23,561 bases of DNA from the NCBI RefSeq assembly GCF_938041645.1, contig NZ_CALIST010000072.1, positions 1 through 23,561 on the forward strand, given 5' to 3'. A program made the translations under genes and the position numbers. Shown piece after piece: positions 14,346 through 21,807 of the stretch; positions within the stretch are counted from its first letter, which is position 1; every line of letters starts with the position of its first letter. This DNA is from an uncultured Campylobacter sp. GTDB lineage: Bacteria > Campylobacterota > Campylobacteria > Campylobacterales > Campylobacteraceae. The notes under the pieces are model-generated. The model was given only the letters and a program-made list of their open reading frames with translations, did not search any database and was not told the origin of the DNA.

Positions 14346-15051
14346 CGTTTTCCTTTATAAAATTTTTAAATTTCATCGCTCTTTCGGGCACGGTTTTAAA
14401 ATTTTGACGCAGCCATGCGCATTGCTTTTGAAATTTATACGCTCAAGCTCACTTTTAAAATTTTGCTAAAACGAGTTTTCAAAATTTTGTTCAAACTCGC
14501 TTCTAAAATTTCGCGCTAGGGCAGTTTTGCCCGTCCTGCTTAAAATTTTAAAATTTAATTGCACCGCACGTTTTGTAAAATTCCAGCGCCCCAAGCAGCG
14601 CGCCGCCGCAACGTATTCTAGCTACGAGGCGAAATTGTCACAGCGCATTTGCGGCACAAAACGAAATATCCGCGCCTAAACGGGGGGAGCATACTGCTAC
14701 TAAACACGCAGCTCTACGGCGTATCGAAACCGCAATATGTTTTGTCGCCGCAAACGCGGTAAGCGTCTTCACAAAATGCTTTCTGCGCTCCGTCTCCGTC
14801 GCGTTGATATCGCGGCGTGAAATTTCGCGTCCGCAAAATTTTAAGGCGAAATTCCGCAGCGGAATGAAATTTTACCGCGCGAATTCCGCTCGCGCCAGTA
14901 AATTTAAACCCGTACCGATATCAAAATTTTAAATTTCGTTGCAAAATTCCACGATCGCAAAAATTCGCTATCTGTTTTAAGACAAAATTCTACCGCTATA
15001 TTCTAGCCGCAAGCGCATAAATTCCTGCCGTAAACGCGCAAAAGCCCGCAC
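14346..15051. other. Gene-free, repeat-rich gap between mqnC and the M16 gene
   Basis: About 700 bases with no supported gene, tRNA or clear hairpin. The end nearest the M16 gene (about 14384-14515) has AATT cores at 14400, 14432, 14459, 14483 and 14507, a loose array with two exact 24-base steps (CTTTTAAAATTTTGCT, GTTTTCAAAATTTTGTT, GCTTCTAAAATTTCGC). The other half is GC-rich with scattered AAATTT cores. Confidence 0.55.
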
Positions 15052-16101
15052 CTAAGCGTACGTCTCCAAAATATCGTAGTTAGTGTTGCGCTTGGCGGGT
15101 ATTTCGTCCACGTCGCGGATCAGCGCTATCATCTCGTCCTTGCTCATCCGAAAGCTCGCGCCCGCCGCCTTTACGACGTTTTCTTCCATCATCGTGCTTC
15201 CAAGATCGTTCGCGCCGAATTTCAGCGCCAGCTGCCCGATGTAGCTGCCCTGCGTGACCCAGCTGCTTTGGATGTTTTTGAAATTATCCAGAAATAGCCG
15301 CGAGACGGCGAGCAGGCGCAGGTATCGGTTCGGGCTTTGCTTTTTGATCTCCGGATGCTCGCGCAAAAGGCGGGTATTTTGCCCTTGAAAACTCCATAAA
15401 ATGAACGCTCGAAAGCCGCCCGTGCGGTCTTGCAGCTCGCGGATTTTTTCCCAGTGCTCTACGATCTCGCGCGTGCTCTCCAGCGTGCCGAACATCATAG
15501 TGGCGGTCGTTTTCATACCGATGCCGTGTGCCTCCTCGTGCACTCTAAGCCATGTGGCGCTGTCGCTTTTGCGCGGCGCTACTAGCTCTCGCACGCGGTC
15601 GCTTAAAATTTCGGCTCCGGCTCCCGGCATCGAGTAGAGTCCCTTGGCTTGCAGCCTGCGAAGCACTTCAATCGTGCTGATGCCGCTAAGGCGCGCGATA
15701 TAATCGATCTCGATCGCCGAGAAGCCGTGGATCGTGATGCTAGGGTAATTTTTGTGGATGAACTCCACTAGATCCTCGTACCATTCGATTTTCAGCTTCG
15801 GATGGACGCCGCCTTGAAATAAAATTTGCGTGCCGCCCACGGCGATGAGCTCCTCGATCTTTTCGCTAATCTGCTCAAAGCTTAGCACGTAGGCGTCTGC
15901 GTCGCTTGCGTGGCGGTAAAATGCGCAAAATTTGCAATCCACCATGCAGGCGTTGGTGTAGTTTATGTTTCGATCGATGATGAAAGTCGTGACGCGATCC
16001 GGATGCAGCTCGCGCTTGCGCGTAAACGCCGCGCGCCCAAGCTCGTTCAGATCGGCATGCTCTATTAAATTTAAGGCTTCATCTATACTTAGTCTTTTCA
16101 A
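15052..16101 (-). CDS. mqnC: Cyclic dehypoxanthinyl futalosine synthase (radical SAM)
   Basis: Radical-SAM enzyme of the futalosine pathway to menaquinone, cyclising dehypoxanthine futalosine. The 349-residue protein has the cluster motif CMVDCKFC (Cys52, 56, 59), then ILFQGGVHPKLKIEWYED, FSAIEIDYIARLSG, GLYSMPGAGAEIL and TTATMMFGTLE, all typical of MqnC and its relatives MqnE/CofH. The C-terminal SSWVTQGSYIGQLALKFGANDLGSTMMEENVV segment is family standard. HPKLKIEWYED and the length favour MqnC over MqnE. The start is TTG with AAGGAT six bases upstream, only two bases after the stop of the HepT-like gene, so it is the last gene of a coupled operon. Epsilonproteobacteria make menaquinone this way, so the gene is probably essential. 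Confidence 0.92.
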   Translation of the reverse strand: MKRLSIDEALNLIEHADLNELGRAAFTRKRELHPDRVTTFIIDRNINYTNACMVDCKFCAFYRHASDADAYVLSFEQISEKIEELIAVGGTQILFQGGVHPKLKIEWYEDLVEFIHKNYPSITIHGFSAIEIDYIARLSGISTIEVLRRLQAKGLYSMPGAGAEILSDRVRELVAPRKSDSATWLRVHEEAHGIGMKTTATMMFGTLESTREIVEHWEKIRELQDRTGGFRAFILWSFQGQNTRLLREHPEIKKQSPNRYLRLLAVSRLFLDNFKNIQSSWVTQGSYIGQLALKFGANDLGSTMMEENVVKAAGASFRMSKDEMIALIRDVDEIPAKRNTNYDILETYA

Positions 16102-16103
16102 AT

Positions 16104-16478
16104 TTATCCTTCCGATTTGCCTTTGCGATACGGCTTTAGTGCGCTGGTGATTTTTTGATTTAGCGTCGGCAGATAGTCTTTGATAGCTATCTCTATCAGC
16201 TCAAAATTTAGCCGTTCGTATTCGTGCGAGGCGATATTCCTGGTGGCGTTGATAGCTCTTATTTCATCTTTGCTAAAGATCGCCAAAGCCTGCAAATCGT
16301 TGCTTTCTTGCAGCCCTTTTAGCAGGGCGTAGATATTGATGAACTGCATCATTATCGCAGGCTGCAAAACGTCCTCGTCGGCAAGCGCCTGCGCTACGCC
16401 GCCCTCGCATTTTTTTAGGATGGATGAAATTTTATCAGATATTTTTTTTAACCGCTCGACGCTTGATCTTTCAAACAT
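16104..16478 (-). CDS. hepT: HepT-like HEPN ribonuclease (toxin)
   Basis: A 124-residue all-helical HEPN protein, the toxin of HepT/MntA modules, which cleaves RNA or tRNA in the cytoplasm. The active-site motif R-x4-H-x-Y is intact as RNIASHEY (Arg80, His85, Tyr87). In characterised pairs the tyrosine is AMPylated by the partner. The preceding ALLKGLQESN and KDEIRAINATRN stretch also fits the family. It has a strong ribosome binding site (AAGGAGCGATTT-ATG) and overlaps the end of the MntA-like gene by eight bases. Its stop lies two bases before the mqnC start, so it is cotranscribed with metabolic genes. The symbol is used in the family sense. Confidence 0.87.
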   Translation of the reverse strand: MFERSSVERLKKISDKISSILKKCEGGVAQALADEDVLQPAIMMQFINIYALLKGLQESNDLQALAIFSKDEIRAINATRNIASHEYERLNFELIEIAIKDYLPTLNQKITSALKPYRKGKSEG

Positions 16479-16821
16479 AAATCGCTCCTTGCAGCAGCTT
16501 TGTTTTTTCTTCGCGACTTAAAGAGGTAGTATCGCACAGATCGACATTTGCATTAAATTTACTGGAGAGCTTTTTTTTAAAATCGTCTAAAAAAACCAGC
16601 GCCGAAAAAGGGTTTCCCAGATTTTTTACCATTTTTGCCCCGTCGGTTTCGATCGCGATATCGATGTCTGAAAACGCGTCGGCGCTACCTTTGGCGTAGC
16701 TGCCAAAAAGCCCTAGCTCGGTAACGCCCACCGCAAAAAGCCTCTTTTTCTGCGACGATAAAAATTTTAAAATTTCATCTTTGCTGTTGATTGTTTTTTT
16801 CGGTGTGTTTTTAGCGCTCAC
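16471..16821 (-). CDS. mntA: MntA-like minimal nucleotidyltransferase (antitoxin)
   Basis: Minimal nucleotidyltransferase that inactivates HepT by transferring AMP to the toxin tyrosine. The start chosen is GTG at 16819-16821, with GAGG six bases upstream, one base after the nfeD stop; it gives 116 residues. A longer frame starting further upstream would add a basic 38-residue stretch lying inside nfeD and is unlikely. The GS-x10-D-x-D catalytic motif is complete: GSYAKGSADAFSDID (40-54), and Asp94 in NVDLCD fits the third metal-binding acidic residue. Length is slightly above a bare MNT domain. It is encoded upstream of, and overlaps, the HepT-like gene, the usual arrangement of such pairs. 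Confidence 0.87.
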   Translation of the reverse strand: MSAKNTPKKTINSKDEILKFLSSQKKRLFAVGVTELGLFGSYAKGSADAFSDIDIAIETDGAKMVKNLGNPFSALVFLDDFKKKLSSKFNANVDLCDTTSLSREEKTKLLQGAIYV

Positions 16822-16822
16822 T

Positions 16823-17395
16823 CTACGCCTCTTTCGGATCTTTGGACGCTTCTTCTTTAGCGCCAGAGCTTCGCGCGTCTTTACTTGCGGCGGCGTTGGA
16901 ATTTTTATCGTCGGCACTCGTGCTGGCCGTGTCACCTAAATTTGCGTCGCCGTCATTTAAATTTACGCCGTCTGCGCCGCTAGAATTTCGACTGCTATCT
17001 TTTTTAACTACGATTTGGCCGTTTTTTACGCCTAGAATTTCAACTCGGTCGCCCTCGTTAAGATCTGAAATTTCATCGCTTTTCCAAAACGTACCTTTGA
17101 AATAGACCATGCCGTTTTTGACGGTGCCGGTGCCGCTTTCGTCTAAAAAATTATCCTTATGCTTCTCTTCTGGTTTGAAAAAGCGTGATTTTAGCGGCTT
17201 TTTAAATGCGATCAGAAGCACGAAAGAGAGTACGAACGAAAGCAGAATCTGCACGTCCCAATCAAGATGAAAGCCGAAGCTCAAAAGCCCCGTGATGAAA
17301 AATCCGGCGCTGAAAAATATAAAGGTAAAATCCATCACCAAAAGCTCGACGATCGCCAAAATCACGCCGATTATGATAAAAATCAGCGCGTTCAT
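16823..17395 (-). CDS. NfeD-family membrane protein with a low-complexity tail
   Basis: A 190-residue short NfeD protein. Residues about 1-66 hold three to four membrane segments (ALIFIIIGVILAIVELL, FTFIFFSAGFFITGLLSF, LLSFVLSFVLLIAF). Residues about 85-134 form the OB-like domain (GTGTVKNGMVYFKGTFWKS...GDRVEILGVKNGQIVVKK). NfeD proteins partner SPFH proteins in membrane microdomains, and here the two genes overlap by four bases (ATGA). Residues 135-190 are an unusual Ser/Asn/Asp/Ala-rich tail; the DNA under it contains AAATTT repeat cores (TAAATTTGCGTCGCCGTCAT), similar in style to the recG insertion. The mntA-like gene begins one base after its stop. Confidence 0.88.
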   Translation of the reverse strand: MNALIFIIIGVILAIVELLVMDFTFIFFSAGFFITGLLSFGFHLDWDVQILLSFVLSFVLLIAFKKPLKSRFFKPEEKHKDNFLDESGTGTVKNGMVYFKGTFWKSDEISDLNEGDRVEILGVKNGQIVVKKDSSRNSSGADGVNLNDGDANLGDTASTSADDKNSNAAASKDARSSGAKEEASKDPKEA

Positions 17396-18312
17396 TTAAC
17401 ATCCTTCGCGCCGTTTTTGCCGAGGAATTCTTTAAGCACGCTAAGAGAGCCAATAAGCTCGCTCGTTTCGTAAGGGATCAAAATTTTATCCTTGCTCGGG
17501 TTTTTGGACAGCTCGCTGAAAGCGTTTACGCGACCTTGCGCGAGCAGGTATTCCGCCGCAAAGCTAGAAGCGCTCATCGCTAAATTTATATTGTCCATCG
17601 CGTCTTTTTGACCTTGCGCGAGCGCGATCTGCTCATATTTTTTCGCATCCGCCATACGCTCGATCGCCTCGGCCTCGAGGACTTTCTCCTGCTTTAGCGC
17701 CTCGGCGTTTCGGATGAGGGCTGCTTTTTCCGCCTCGGCTTTAAGCTCGATCGCGCGCTTTTCGCGCTCGGCTTTCATCTGCATATTCATCGCCTCTTCG
17801 ATGCCGTGCGGTACCGAAATTTCGGAGATCTCCACGCGCATGATCTTTACGCCCCAGTTATCCGCGGCGTCGCCCAGAGCGATTTGTAGCTTGGAATTTA
17901 GCTGATCGCGCGAGCTAAGCGTGCTGTCTAGGCTCATCTCGCCGATCGCGCTACGTAGCGTCGTCATCGCTAAATTTGAAATCGCGCGGCGATAATCCTC
18001 GACGTTGTAAAGCGCCATCTTGCCGTCGATGACTTTTAAAAACACGATACCGTCGACGCTTATGTTGACGTTATCTTTAGTGATGACCTGCTGCTTGCTG
18101 ATGTCTACGAGCTGCTCGCGAACGCTCATCTTCGCGCGTACCGCGTCAAAAAACGGCACGATGATGTGAAAGCCGCCGTCAAGCACCTTATGAAAGCGAC
18201 CCAGCCGCTCGATGATTAAAATTTCCGATTGTGAGACGATCTTGACCCCCATCTTTAGAATTGCCGCGATGAGGACGCAAAATACTATTACCGTAGTTAC
18301 GAACCCTTCCAT
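17392..18312 (-). CDS. SPFH/band-7 (stomatin-like) membrane protein
   Basis: A 306-residue stomatin/prohibitin-type protein. One N-terminal membrane segment (about 4-20) is followed by the SPFH domain (IVSQSEILIIERLGRFHKVL; GGFHIIVPFFD; REQLVDI; VDGIVFLKVID) to about residue 185. A charged coiled coil (MKAEREKRAIELKAEAEKAAL, about 185-240) follows, then an Ala-rich C-terminal region. Such proteins oligomerise in the membrane, organise microdomains and often work with an NfeD partner, which is the next gene. Start choice: AGGAG at 18318-18322 runs into a GTG, so the GTG has no spacing; the ATG two codons later has five bases of spacing and is preferred. An extended -10 lies 27-32 bases upstream. 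Confidence 0.92.
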   Translation of the reverse strand: MEGFVTTVIVFCVLIAAILKMGVKIVSQSEILIIERLGRFHKVLDGGFHIIVPFFDAVRAKMSVREQLVDISKQQVITKDNVNISVDGIVFLKVIDGKMALYNVEDYRRAISNLAMTTLRSAIGEMSLDSTLSSRDQLNSKLQIALGDAADNWGVKIMRVEISEISVPHGIEEAMNMQMKAEREKRAIELKAEAEKAALIRNAEALKQEKVLEAEAIERMADAKKYEQIALAQGQKDAMDNINLAMSASSFAAEYLLAQGRVNAFSELSKNPSKDKILIPYETSELIGSLSVLKEFLGKNGAKDVK

Positions 18313-18338
18313 TTTCACTCCTGAATTAAAATTTCACA

Positions 18339-18344
18339 ATTATA
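18339..18344 (-). promoter_or_regulatory. Extended -10 promoter of the SPFH-NfeD-MntA-HepT-MqnC operon
   Basis: The minus strand reads TGCTATAAT, a perfect extended -10 (TGnTATAAT), 27-32 bases before the band-7 start. It is the only good promoter seen upstream of the five coupled genes. Confidence 0.7.
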
Positions 18345-18383
18345 GCATTTTTAGCTTATTTTGGCTTTTAAGGCGCGTCGTGA

Positions 18384-18389
18384 TACAAT
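18384..18389 (+). promoter_or_regulatory. Probable -10 box of the plus-strand MFS gene
   Basis: TACAAT in the context GTGATACAATTTCGC lies about 42 bases before the ATG. It is divergent from the band-7 operon promoter 40 bases to the left, so the two promoters share a short regulatory region. Confidence 0.5.
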
Positions 18390-18430
18390 TTCGCTAGATT
18401 TTTTATATTAAATTTACGGGATAAAATTTT

Positions 18431-19621
18431 ATGATCAGATATATCGTGCTGCTTCGCCATTCACGCAACTACCGCCTGCTCTTTTCGGCGGGTTTTATAT
18501 GTATGTTTGGCTTGTGGTTTTCGGTCGTTGGAGTCGCTACGCTGCTCATTGAGCTTGGCGCGCCGGTATGGGCTATCACGGCGGTAGGCGTCGTTTCGTT
18601 CGTGCCGAACGTTTTTTTAGCGCCCATTAACGGCATCATCGTGGATAAATTTCAACCAAAGCCCCTGATGACGGCGATGTTTATAACCGAGATGATCAGT
18701 ATTTTCATGCTGATTTTTATCGATAGTTTGGATTATCTGTGGCTGCTGCTTCTGATCGTGGTCGTGCGAAGCGTCGCAGGCACGCTGTTTTTTCAGACCG
18801 AATCCTCCACGCTGCCGAAATTTCTAAGCCGTCCTTATCTCAAGCTTGCCAACGAGATGACGGGCATTATCTGGACGATCACATATACTTTCGGCATGGC
18901 GAGTGCGGGCGTTTTTATCCACTATTTCAGCGTGCGAGCGGCGTTTATTTTGGATTTTTGTTTATATGTTTTTGCATTTTTCATCCTGCTACGGCTAAAT
19001 TTTAAAGACCTCGCAAGAAACGCGCGTGAGCCCGTGTTTAAGATGCTAAAGGAGGGCTTTTCTTACCTGCGCTCGCATCCTTTGGTCGTACATCTCATCG
19101 TCCTTCACGCCTTTGTCGCCGTCACCACCTACGACAATCTCATCGTGCTTCTTGCGAAGTATAAATACAAAGAGATTTTAAGCGCCTCGCTAGTCATCGG
19201 GCTTATGAATATGTCGCGCTCGGCAGCTGCATTTTTCGGGCAGATATGGTTAAGCAAGATCGTGAATAAACATACGTTTTTTTGGCTATTGCTGGGGCAG
19301 TTTGCGGGCATCGCGTTGTGGGCGGTGCTGGAGTTTAACTACTGGCTTTCGTTTGCGGGGATGATCGCGGCGGGATTTTTCATCACGACGGTGTGGTCGT
19401 ATTCTTTTACGCAGCTGCAAAACCACGTCGATAGGGAGTTTTTCGGGCGCGTCATAGCTTACAATGACATGGCGTATTTCATCGTCGCCACGCTTGTTTC
19501 GGCGGCGATCGGATTTTTTTTCGAGCTTGGATTTTCGCTTTTGCAAATCACCTTCAGCATGGGCTTTATGTTTGCAATCGCGGCGTTTTATTATAAATTT
19601 TTGATCTACGAAAAAATTTAA
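18431..19621 (+). CDS. MFS transporter, probable exporter
   Basis: A 396-residue major-facilitator protein with about 12 hydrophobic segments. The N terminus YIVLLRHSRNYRLLFSAGFIC and the motif-A-like loop INGIIVDKFQPKPLM between helices 2 and 3 match the MFS_3/EntS-type group of drug or siderophore exporters. RSVAGTLFFQTESSTLPKFL (about 113-132) is also typical of that group. The ATG is weakly preceded by GGGATAAAATTTT. It is transcribed away from the SPFH operon and ends ten bases from the convergent second MFS gene. The substrate cannot be told from sequence. Confidence 0.88.
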   Translation: MIRYIVLLRHSRNYRLLFSAGFICMFGLWFSVVGVATLLIELGAPVWAITAVGVVSFVPNVFLAPINGIIVDKFQPKPLMTAMFITEMISIFMLIFIDSLDYLWLLLLIVVVRSVAGTLFFQTESSTLPKFLSRPYLKLANEMTGIIWTITYTFGMASAGVFIHYFSVRAAFILDFCLYVFAFFILLRLNFKDLARNAREPVFKMLKEGFSYLRSHPLVVHLIVLHAFVAVTTYDNLIVLLAKYKYKEILSASLVIGLMNMSRSAAAFFGQIWLSKIVNKHTFFWLLLGQFAGIALWAVLEFNYWLSFAGMIAAGFFITTVWSYSFTQLQNHVDREFFGRVIAYNDMAYFIVATLVSAAIGFFFELGFSLLQITFSMGFMFAIAAFYYKFLIYEKI

Positions 19622-19631
19622 AATTTTAAAG

Positions 19632-20783
19632 CTATCTTTTCGGCGCGATCTCGGGGCGGAAGATAGCAAATACGAATAAAAAGCTCATCGCTGCGAAAAA
19701 TACCCAGATAAAGCCGTTTGCGCCCAAAAATTTCATCATCGCGCCGATTATCAAAGGCGAGCAGAGCGACGCGCTCGAATAGATAAAGAGCATCGCCGCA
19801 GAAATTTGCACGCGCGAGGCGCCTTCGCCGGTGATGGAGTCGTTTGCGCGCGCGATGGCGAGCGAATACAAAGGAAAGGCGCCGAATCCTAACATCAGCG
19901 CGAGCGCGCACGTTAGGATGAAGCTCTTGGCAAAAAACAGCGCTGCGCAAGCTGCGATGCCGATGGCGCAAACTATCATTATGGCGCGTTTGCGGCCGAA
20001 TTTATCCGAGATTACGCCGCAAACAAGCTGCGATAGGAAGCCTCCAACCATCGCAGATCCCATAAATGCGCCCACCGAGCCCACTCCAAGCCCTGCGCTT
20101 AGCACGAAAACGCTCGCCATCGAAAAAAAGCCGTTAATCAAAATGCCCGCGCAAACCACCGTCGCAAACGCAAGCGGCGGCACGATCGAGATTTGCGGCA
20201 TCGAAATTCGCATGCGAGCGGGGACTCTAGGAGGATTGAAGCGGATTAAATTTACCGGCAGCAGCGCTAGGATGATGAAAAATGCGCTTAGCACGAAAAC
20301 CTTCATCGTTCCGAAATTTAGCGCCAAAATTATAACTCCTATCGCAAACGCGCCGTAAAAAACCGCTTCGTAGATCGCGAGCACGCGGGAGCGGATGGAG
20401 TTTGTGATCTTTGAGTTTATCCAGCTTTCGATTATCATCAAAAGCGCGTAGTAGCAAAAGCCCAAAATAAAGCGCAAAATCGCCCAATATACGAGGTTTG
20501 AGCCTAGATCGTGCAGCATTGCAGCAATTCCGAAAAGCGCCGTAAAGACTGCGTATGCCCGCACGTACGAGAGTGCGCCAATTATCGAAGGCACAAAAAA
20601 GCCGCTAAAGATCGCCCCTAAAAAGAAAAACGCCGAAATCGCTCCGATCTCAAGCTCGCTGTGGCCGGATTCTTTTAGCATGATGCCCGCGCTTGCGATA
20701 ACTAGCGCGTCGCCGATAAACATAAAGAAAATCCCCAGAAATAGGGGGCTTAGCGAGCGTGCCGCGCGCATAGATTCAAACAA
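19632..20783 (-). CDS. MFS transporter, YcaD/UMF2-like
   Basis: A 383-residue major-facilitator protein with about 12 membrane segments. ESWINSKITNSIRSRVLAIYEA (119-140) is the hallmark of the YcaD/UMF2-type group, and GVISDKFGRKRA is a standard motif A in the second half. TTG is taken as the start because AAGGGA lies seven bases before it; the next ATG, four codons in, is too far from that site. A TACAAT box sits 31-36 bases upstream. It converges on the plus-strand MFS gene with ten bases between stops and no strong hairpin there, so the two transcripts may overlap. The two transporters are not close paralogues. Substrate unknown. Confidence 0.88.
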   Translation of the reverse strand: MFESMRAARSLSPLFLGIFFMFIGDALVIASAGIMLKESGHSELEIGAISAFFFLGAIFSGFFVPSIIGALSYVRAYAVFTALFGIAAMLHDLGSNLVYWAILRFILGFCYYALLMIIESWINSKITNSIRSRVLAIYEAVFYGAFAIGVIILALNFGTMKVFVLSAFFIILALLPVNLIRFNPPRVPARMRISMPQISIVPPLAFATVVCAGILINGFFSMASVFVLSAGLGVGSVGAFMGSAMVGGFLSQLVCGVISDKFGRKRAIMIVCAIGIAACAALFFAKSFILTCALALMLGFGAFPLYSLAIARANDSITGEGASRVQISAAMLFIYSSASLCSPLIIGAMMKFLGANGFIWVFFAAMSFLFVFAIFRPEIAPKR

Positions 20784-20813
20784 TGACTTTCCCTTGGAAT
20801 TAAAATTTGGCGT

Positions 20814-20819
20814 ATTGTA
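20814..20819 (-). promoter_or_regulatory. Probable -10 box of the YcaD-like MFS gene
   Basis: TACAAT on the minus strand (GGCTACAATACG) lies 31-36 bases before the TTG start. The 101-base divergent gap must also hold the promoter of the plus-strand lipoprotein gene, for which I see no clear -10. Confidence 0.5.
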
Positions 20820-20884
20820 GCCTTTTATTGATTAAAGCTCGGTTTTTATGGCAAAATATTTGAAAAAATTTTGAAGGAGCGGGT

Positions 20885-21478
20885 ATGAGATTAAAAATTT
20901 TAACCGCATTTTTACTGGTGGCGATATTTGGCGGATGCGCGGCGTTTCGAGGCAAGGTATATATATTGGAGGATCCCAAGGTAAAGGAAGCGTATAGCGC
21001 GATAGAGTTACCGTATAGCATTAAGATAGATGGAGAAACTTTTACCAGAAAGTATAAAAATCTTGCGGCGGCATATTATTTTTTAAACGGTGAGGAAGGA
21101 TTTGGCTGGAGTAAGCTCGTATCTATATCATATTTCAACGACGTAAAAAATATCGATGAGTATGCGTATGGGATATATCAAGCGATCGAAGAGGCCAATG
21201 CGGGAAAAAAACAAGAGGATCGACGCTCCTTCGGCATTTTAAAGACCAACCATACGCAAGCTATAATAGTACTCCTCAATCCGCCCGCCCCCGGAGATCC
21301 TAATTTCAATAAATATGAAGTCGATCTAATGGTTGCAGATATGCAAAGTTGTGGACTTATACTTGTACAATACGCGAAAAATTTCGATTCGGATAGGGAT
21401 TTTAAAAAGATGCGAAAATTTATAAAGGAAAATAAAGCTAAAATTTTACCGCAGATGCCTAAGATCAAGTGCAGGTAG
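20885..21478 (+). CDS. Small lipoprotein, function unknown
   Basis: A 197-residue protein with a strong ribosome binding site (GAAGGAGCGGGT-ATG). It has a lipoprotein-type signal peptide, MRLKILTAFLLVAIFGGC, in which Cys18 would be lipidated (the residue at -3 is Phe, slightly off the usual Leu/Val/Ile). The mature part is charged, mixed alpha/beta and rich in Tyr, with no membrane segment: LPYSIKIDGETF, LVSISYFNDVKNIDEYAYGIYQAIEEAN and KTNHTQAIIVLLNPP. I do not recognise a family. Base composition is visibly more AT-rich than its neighbours. It faces away from the YcaD-like MFS gene and has no downstream partner. Confidence 0.78.
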   Translation: MRLKILTAFLLVAIFGGCAAFRGKVYILEDPKVKEAYSAIELPYSIKIDGETFTRKYKNLAAAYYFLNGEEGFGWSKLVSISYFNDVKNIDEYAYGIYQAIEEANAGKKQEDRRSFGILKTNHTQAIIVLLNPPAPGDPNFNKYEVDLMVADMQSCGLILVQYAKNFDSDRDFKKMRKFIKENKAKILPQMPKIKCR

Positions 21479-21807
21479 CGCCGAAAAGCCCAGCGTGCGA
21501 TAAAATTTTACCGCAGCGGTTTTAAAACGGCGCGAGCGTTTAAATTTAGAGACGAGCCGCAACGAAGCGCTGAAATTTTGAGATAAAATTTTAATCCAAA
21601 CGTTAAAACTCTAGCAGTCGTGCCTCGTCGCACCAAAGAGTCGAGTTTTATTGAAAAGCCCTGCGGCCGAAGCGGCGATCCGCGCGGCTAAATTTAAAGG
21701 TAAAATTTCAATCTTTGCGGATAAATTTATGCGACTTGCTTCAAAGATAAAATTTTAAAATTTCATAGAGCAAAACCGGGGCGTAAAAGGGGCAAAATTT
21801 TAAAGCT
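21479..21807. other. Gene-free gap between lipoprotein and msbA
   Basis: About 330 bases with at least seven AAATTT or AAAATTTT cores in GC-rich surroundings and no credible gene. A very small hairpin with a T run (ACCGCAGCGGTTTT at about 21510-21523) might weakly terminate the lipoprotein transcript; its stem is only four base pairs. Confidence 0.5.

Noticed and set aside
16471..16935. Longer form of the MntA-like protein with a basic N-terminal extension
   Set aside because: The extra 38 residues lie within nfeD and lack a start signal; the GTG at 16819-16821 has well-spaced GAGG and gives the expected domain size.
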